Shown: in pieces, positions 17,546 to 22,500 of the stretch
Layout of the letters: every line of letters begins with the position of its first letter
Numbering within the stretch: position 1 is the first letter of the stretch
The notes under the pieces: model-generated
What the model was told of the DNA's origin: nothing
Databases searched by the model: none
Seen by the model: only the letters and a program-made list of their open reading frames with translations
Assembly (NCBI RefSeq): GCF_964340395.1
Contig: NC_135552.1
Location: 2,045,517 to 2,068,016 of the forward strand
Direction: 5' to 3'
DNA from: Glandiceps talaboti
Taxonomy: Eukaryota > Hemichordata > Enteropneusta > Spengelidae
DNA: 22,500 nt
Translations under genes and position numbers: made by a program

Positions 17546-18090
17546 ATTTAGTTTGGTGAAAATAAAATGAATTATCATTATTTTTTATTTTTTAGGGGGC
17601 AACTGTAATATAGAATTAAATATTTTTTGTGACTTAAAACAATATTAAAGAGATGACCAAAAACCGGATTGGTTTGATTAGCACAACTGAACTGACAGAG
17701 TTCAGTAGAGAGATTGTAAATATTCATGTATGACTTTATTACCATACGTTTACTGAAGTTCATGTATAATTTTAGTTATAATCACGAATACATGTAAAAG
17801 TTTCTTCACTGTCAATCTTGTCTGTGAACTTAGTATTGTGCAAGTGTGCAGTTGAAAGGTTTTCATGACATTGCGATTAACACTTCCGGTAGTTCATGTG
17901 TTTCAGTTTCTGGTTGAAATGCTGTATGCTGTACTGGTACATATAGTTCCTTTGCTTCAGTTTCTGGTTGAAATGCTGTGAGCAGTTTTAGCAGGAAAGA
18001 AAATACCCCCCCCCCCCCCCATCATATGTCATAGATTACCATATATGTTAATTTCCACAAGCATGTATGATGTAGATTTTGATTGCTCTC
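17546..18090. other. Unassigned sequence with a C15 run
   Basis: AT-rich. Contains a local duplication (TTTCAGTTTCTGGTTGAAATGC near 17900 and TTCAGTTTCTGGTTGAAATG near 17955) and a 15-base C run at 18006-18020. No gene recognised. Confidence 0.5.
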
Positions 18091-18260
18091 TGTAAGCTTG
18101 CACAGTACAAATTCTGGGCTTTGTTTGGACTGCAACCTTGCACGCTGCAACCTTGCTGCAAGCTTGTAGCCCAATGCAAGCTTGCACTGTGCAAGCTTGT
18201 GCAAGTTTGCGGCATGCTTGTCTCCAGCCTTGATTGCAGCCAACTTGCAGCCAACTTCCA
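18091..18260. repeat. Degenerate array of self-complementary TGCAAGCTTGCA motifs
   Basis: Multiple variants of GCAAGCTTG, TGCAACCTTGC and CAACTTGCAGCC follow each other at short spacing. AAGCTT and GCATGC palindromes make both strands look alike. This keeps three minus frames and one plus frame open over the block, giving CKLA/AACK-like peptides that are compositional artefacts. No coding function is supported. Confidence 0.65.
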
Positions 18261-18531
18261 ATTTGACCTACTACATTTGTACTATACATTTTTTGTATGT
18301 ACAGCTGTACATGTCCTTTCAAAACTGATTACATTTTTAAAAGTATGTCACCTCAGAATATTGGGTAGTAAAAATACAATAGAGTTACATAATGAAGAAT
18401 AAGTAATTACTACTACTAGTAATTACTGCACAAAATCAAATCAAATTAAATGATCCCATTTCCATCACAGCACTGCTTTACTACCATAGGCACCAAAGTA
18501 CATGTACAGGACTTAATGTACTTATCATGGA

Positions 18532-18897
18532 GTCATGATGGGTGAATGGTTAGCGTGACTGGCTTGGAATCTACAGGTTGCAGGTTCGAGCCCTGTCGCT
18601 GCCTGCTGTTTGTTTCTGAGTGGCTAAAGTCCTTGGGCAAGATTTGAACCACGACTGTGCTTCAGTCAACCCAGCTGTATAATTGGGGACCTGGTAGGAT
18701 GTAGGTTGCAATGTGAAGGCTTTAATCCTATGCGCTTAAATGGCTGCAATGGATTGTATGCTCCCCGGGGAGTTGAGGAAGACTAAAGGGCTGTTGTGCC
18801 GTTCTGATCCGAGCCAGGGGTAATAATTGTAAAGCGCTTTGAGCACGGTGTGGGAAAGCGCTATATAAGAACCGAACATTATTATTATTATTATTAT
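18532..18897 (+). mobile_element. tRNA-derived SINE, full-length copy
   Basis: The 5' part has box A-like TGGTTAGCGTGACTGG (18548-18563) and box B GGTTCGAGCCC (18583-18593), an intact RNA polymerase III promoter layout. The body contains CTAAAGTCCTTGGGCAAGAT, CCCAGCTGTATAATTGGGGA and CCAGGGGTAATAATTGTAAA. The 3' domain AAAGCGCTTTGAGCAC...GGGAAAGCGCTATATAAGAA ends in an ATT tail (about 18879-18896). That 3' domain style is shared by several invertebrate SINE families. Same family as 4424-4735 but better preserved. Confidence 0.9.
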
Positions 18898-19313
18898 CAT
18901 CAAAGTGAAGTATTTTCATCAACAGCGCCCTCTATCAATGACTTCGGTGTTATTCATGTGTTAGTAGTTTCTATACAAAGTTTATCCTTGACTAGTTGTT
19001 GATGTCAGAAATTGTGTTTTATTGCAAATAAAGAGAGGTTGTAGTCATAGAGTAAGTAATTCAACATTATACTTTGATATTGACACTCAGCTTGTACATC
19101 AATCATTGCTGTTGGAAACCGCGCCTCACAACATGTACATGTATAGAAAGATGTTATCACGCACCCAAACATAGCTCCATGATTATAGTAAAGTACACTT
19201 TAATTTTTGACTTTATTGTGACATTCCACACCTTGTGTAGGGTCAGTTTGCTATCAATGTAGTTTTAAGACAATCAGATTGATATTTAGTGCATATTGCC
19301 TTTTATAAATCGA
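18898..19313. other. Unassigned sequence
   Basis: No gene recognised. Starts near a CAGCGCCCTCTAT motif at 18923 that also appears in variant form near 7183 (CAGTGCCCTCTATGG), probably the edge of another dispersed repeat. Short open frame 19074-19262 has no recognisable features. Confidence 0.4.
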
Positions 19314-19390
19314 GTAGTAATATAAGGACTAGTGTATGTAAGTACATGTACATGTAGGTAGTAATATAAGGACTAGTGTATGTAAGTACA
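19314..19390. repeat. 33-bp direct duplication, 44-bp period
   Basis: The same 33 bases (GTAGTAATATAAGGACTAGT and onward) occur at 19314-19346 and 19358-19390, separated by a CATGTACATGTAG-type linker. A two-copy seed of a minisatellite. Confidence 0.95.
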
Positions 19391-19914
19391 ATTGTGGTCA
19401 TTGTGTTTTAGATTGTGATGGAAGAAAAAAATCCTTTCTACAATGGCATATAGCCTTGTCTGAAATGTGGTACATGTCAATATTTGTTCTTGTCCCTGTT
19501 TCTTACATGAATTCTTTAATATTACTTATTAGTTCAAACATAACTATACATATTCATATACATGTACTGGTATTACCTAGCTACCACACTAGTTACAGAA
19601 CATGTCATATAAATGCTTGGCTGTTTCACAATCAATGCTTCACTTATATTGCAGTCTGGGGCAAAAGTGAACTTGAAGGTTTCATAATGGTAATTTTCAT
19701 AGATAGTTTATAAATGAAGTTAATCTAAATTGTTCTACTCGTCATGTTATTGACACTACAAATCACCACATCTCATCAGATTCCAGTTTCTATTATACAC
19801 TAGGTATGACCACCTAAAGTTCTCTAACATACCGGTGACTTTATTATACATGCAATATTAATGCCCCTATACTAATGTTACATGTCCATTTTATGTGATT
19901 TGGGAAACTCATTT
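19391..19914. other. Unassigned AT-rich sequence
   Basis: No gene recognised. Open frame 19456-19713 is hydrophobic and histidine/isoleucine-rich without domain features. Several ACATGTAC palindromes occur. Confidence 0.4.
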
Positions 19915-20755
19915 AAAACGTACATTTACGTTAGCTTTTCGAAGCTTGAAAATATTACCTCAAAGGTTATGAATAACCTAAACATTGCCTTAGTATCTCA
20001 AGCAAAAAACTCCAGATCTGCTAGGGGAAAACCCCAAGGACTCCCTCACCCCCAGATGTCACTCATGCATTCAACCAACAATCAGATGCACCAACAACCT
20101 TTTTACTGTCATAATGGTATTAAACTTTTCTTAAATATTTTCACCCAATTCTAATTTGAGATGATATGGTCTTTTCAAGATGTGAAATGTTTGCCAAGAT
20201 AGTCTAAAATTGCCCCCTACCAATGATACTACCACGAGATGTGCTGACCTTTACTACATATAATGATGCCATTTAACTTTTTAAGAACATATTTCAACCC
20301 TATGTAAGTTATAAAGAATAGTTTCTGATACTTGCTGTCTTGTAAAGCATGGATTAAGTTATTGCTTGAAAGGTTCTGAATAGCCTAAAAAATCCTCCAG
20401 GACTTCTAGACGCAGACCCCTCAGACCCCCCACATGAGGTGGACATAACCCAGTCTCAAGCTCTTCCCTTCTTACTGTCAAGATGCTATCAAAGTATATT
20501 TCAAAAGTATTTCAACCCTATGTAGTTGCTTTTTACATGTTGGTGTTGTCTTGTAAAGCTTGGAAATTATTGTCTGAAAGAGTCTGAATAGTCTCAAAAT
20601 TGACTTTTCAGAGTTAAAAAACTTCCTGGGCTTCTCGGGGGAGACCCCCTAGGACCCCCATAAGAGATGTACATATTCCCTTCTCAAGCTTTCTCCCAAC
20701 CTTTCACTGTCAAGATGCTATTAGACTCCTTCTGGAATATATTTAACCTGTGTAG
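19915..20755. repeat. Degenerate tandem array, about four copies of a 200-230 bp unit
   Basis: Recurring landmarks in order: CTTGAAA or CTTGGAAATTAT, then TC/GAATAGCC-type (near 19970, 20370, 20583), C-rich GGGGAAAACCCCAAGGACTC-like blocks (near 20024, 20410, 20637), ACTGTCAAGATGCTAT-type (near 20105, 20475, 20707), and TTTCAACCCTATGTA-type ends (near 20292, 20512, 20740). A shorter copy lies about 20160-20290. Heavily diverged, so old. Open frame 19882-20154 within copy 1 is chance. Confidence 0.7.
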
Positions 20756-21526
20756 TCAATAATTATAATTATGATAGTGCTAACCTGGGATCTTATAAAG
20801 TAGATGCAAGACAGTCAAGCACTCCACACTTACGAGTTACGATCAAAAAATACCTGTCATGCGAATATTATATATATATATATATGGGGGGGGGGGGGTG
20901 TCACCATGTTTTAGAATTAAGTGATAGGGGGGTCAGTGAGTTTTTGTCGGCCCGATTTAAGAATCCAACCCCCAACCCCCCAGGCTGGAGAAACTGACCG
21001 GTCCCTGAATAAAGGAATACTGTATTTTTATGTACTGTAGATTAGTTGGTACCTCTACAGTACACAGTACTGTAAATAAAGGAACACTGTATTTTTATGT
21101 CTAAGGTACAAAGATTTAAAGTAACAACATAACAAAAATAAGACTGAGTGTATAAATGAATGTGGAAGTAATTTGACACAAGATGTTAGACCTTATTAAG
21201 GAAATCATGAATTGAAGAGACTTCAGAATTGTGGTATTTCAGTCATTATACATGTAATGACATGTTTCCTTTCCTTTTATTTGGAATTTCAAGTGGTGTT
21301 CACAATGAAGGGAAAGATTAGAAATGTGCATTCAAAAGGAGTCTCAGTCAATAAAAAGGTTTTCTCTGGCGTCAAGTGATTTCTTTTACATGTGAATAAT
21401 GTTGATCAAAGAAGAGTGTGTTTGTAACTTGTTATTGTCAGCATAGTCTGGATGCCAACGTGCTATCAAATCATCTAAAGATCGATGAAGGATAACACTA
21501 AACTATTGTCAACATTGCAGTGAGTG
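20756..21526. other. Unassigned sequence with (TA)n-G13 and small duplications
   Basis: Contains a TATATATATA tract running into 13 G (20886-20898), a duplicated block with AAATAAAGGAA-AC/TACTGTATTTTTATGT near 21007 and 21074, and a lone precursor-like copy of the next minisatellite near 21425. No gene recognised. Confidence 0.5.
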
Positions 21527-21790
21527 GTAACTTGTTATTGTCAGCATTACTGTGAGTGGTGTTAATGTAGTAACTTGTTATTGTCAGCATTACTGTGAGT
21601 GGTGTTAATGTAGTAACTTGTTATTGTCAGCATTACTGTGAGTGGTGTTAATGTAGTAACTTGTTATTGTCAGCATTACTGTGAGTGGTGTTAATGTAGT
21701 AACTTGTTATTGTCAGCATTACTGTGAGTGGTGTTAATGTAGTTACTTGTTATTGTCAGCATTACTGTGAGTGGTGTTAATGTAGTTACT
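21527..21790. repeat. 43-bp minisatellite, six units plus a partial
   Basis: Units start at 21527, 21570, 21613, 21656, 21699 and 21742, each GTAACTTGTTATTGTCAGCA plus TTACTGTGAGTGGTGTTAAT and GTA. They are nearly identical except GTAAC versus GTTAC in the last ones. Diverged half-units at 21425-21450 and 21502-21526 mark its origin. Confidence 0.97.
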
Positions 21791-22392
21791 GTATGCATCT
21801 CAGAAACAAAATCTGAAACTTTTACTGGTTAACTCATTCTGACTTTAATTCAAGAAAAATCATTTGGAGTCACTGTACAAATTTTTAAAAAAATGGAAAA
21901 ACTTGAGGCTATTGATAGATGTACACATATACATTTTTTTAGTATATCACTTTCATTTCCAAAAGTTACCATATAAAAAAGGCCCACTTTGTACTTAGGT
22001 ACATGAATGAAACTTGTTGATCATTTACAGCCTTTAGAGACTCAATTACAATATTTTAATACATGAAATCCAACTCTACTATTATTCCATGGTGTTGATT
22101 AATGGCAACATACTGTTCATCAATTCATGTACATATGTTTCTCAAGTTGCATTGTCAGACATCCCATCAATTCATGTACACGCCACCAAGCAGTTCTATG
22201 TCAATTGTGTTTGTTATCACAATATTTAAGAACAAGTAAAAAATCTGAAAGTGCTTAGGTCTGACTAAGTACATGTAGATGAGATACAGTCCTCTAATGC
22301 AGAAAGTCTTTCAACACATGTATAAACAAGTATGTGTTCAAATTGTCTGTTAAATCAGTCTGTTTGCATAACTACATGTACATGTACATTGT
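21791..22392. other. Unassigned AT-rich sequence
   Basis: No gene, RNA or transposon signature recognised. A CATCAATTCATGTACA string is repeated near 22118 and 22164. Confidence 0.5.
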
Positions 22393-22500
22393 TCATCCTG
22401 ACAAATTTGACTAAGTTAGGGGGCAATCTTACCACATTGTACATCTTGTCACATTTGACTAAGTTAGGGGGCAATCTTACCACATTGTACATCTTGTCAC
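22393..22500. repeat. 48-bp tandem repeat starting at the right edge
   Basis: TTTGACTAAGTTAGGGGGCA plus ATCTTACCACATTGTACATC occurs twice with 48-bp spacing and is cut by the window end. It likely continues as another minisatellite. Confidence 0.85.

Noticed and set aside
18022-18402. Overlapping open frames on both strands over the TGCAAGCTTGCA block
   Set aside because: They result from strand-symmetric repeats; no start context, domain or splice support.
18548-18600. Genuine tRNA gene
   Set aside because: Box A and box B are present, but no cloverleaf with acceptor-stem pairing is evident, and the sequence runs straight into a SINE body with an ATT tail.
20886-20898. G13 run (and the C15/C16 runs at 18006 and 7972) as G-quadruplex regulators
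   Set aside because: Simple homopolymers typical of slippage. No adjacent gene or promoter feature is seen, and their lengths may be affected by sequencing error.

Overview
The window is animal nuclear DNA: AT-rich, intron-containing, and dominated by minisatellites, microsatellites, tRNA-derived SINEs and decayed non-LTR retrotransposons. There is no operon structure, no bacterial-style gene density and no CRISPR array. The repeat style (SINEs ending in ATT triplets, LINE 3' ends with short-period tails, many TACATGTA-type palindromes) suggests a marine invertebrate, but the species or phylum cannot be fixed from the sequence alone.

One protein-coding gene is well supported. It lies on the minus strand and encodes an ankyrin-repeat protein. 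Six exons (14863-15035, 10637-10838, 9687-9851, 9123-9304, 6917-6989, 6097-6261) have AG/GT borders and compatible phases. Joined in order they give about 320 codons holding nine uninterrupted 33-residue ankyrin periods plus parts of one more at each end. The start codon and the C-terminal exons were not found. The exons sit in introns of 382 to 4024 bp filled with repeats.

Layout, left to right: 1-329 a 52-bp minisatellite; 330-649 spacer with a small CpG-bearing block; 650-2607 a 31-bp minisatellite with about 63 units; 2608-3304 unassigned; 3305-4227 a 38-bp minisatellite; 4424-4735 a SINE; 4772-6129 a 45-bp minisatellite running into the last recognised ankyrin exon; 6097-15035 the ankyrin gene. 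Its introns hold a LINE-like 3' end, a candidate DNA transposon (about 7311-7817), a (CA)n tract, a 28-bp minisatellite, two copies of a long composite repeat family, a broken reverse transcriptase and a reverse-oriented SINE. Beyond the gene, 15369-15743 holds a terminal-inverted-repeat element next to a near-perfect 64-bp hairpin. 15880-17545 holds more composite-repeat copies, one split by a LINE fragment with an apparent ATTAT target duplication. 18091-18260 is a TGCAAGCTTGCA-like array, 18532-18897 a SINE, 19915-20755 a degenerate tandem array, 21527-21790 a 43-bp minisatellite, and a 48-bp repeat begins at the right edge.

The most interesting observation is that the 45-bp minisatellite is an amplification of the exon/intron junction of the ankyrin gene. 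Each unit carries a copy of the end of the coding sequence and a consensus GTAAG 5' splice site, giving about 30 donor sites in series. No other new biological system could be supported.
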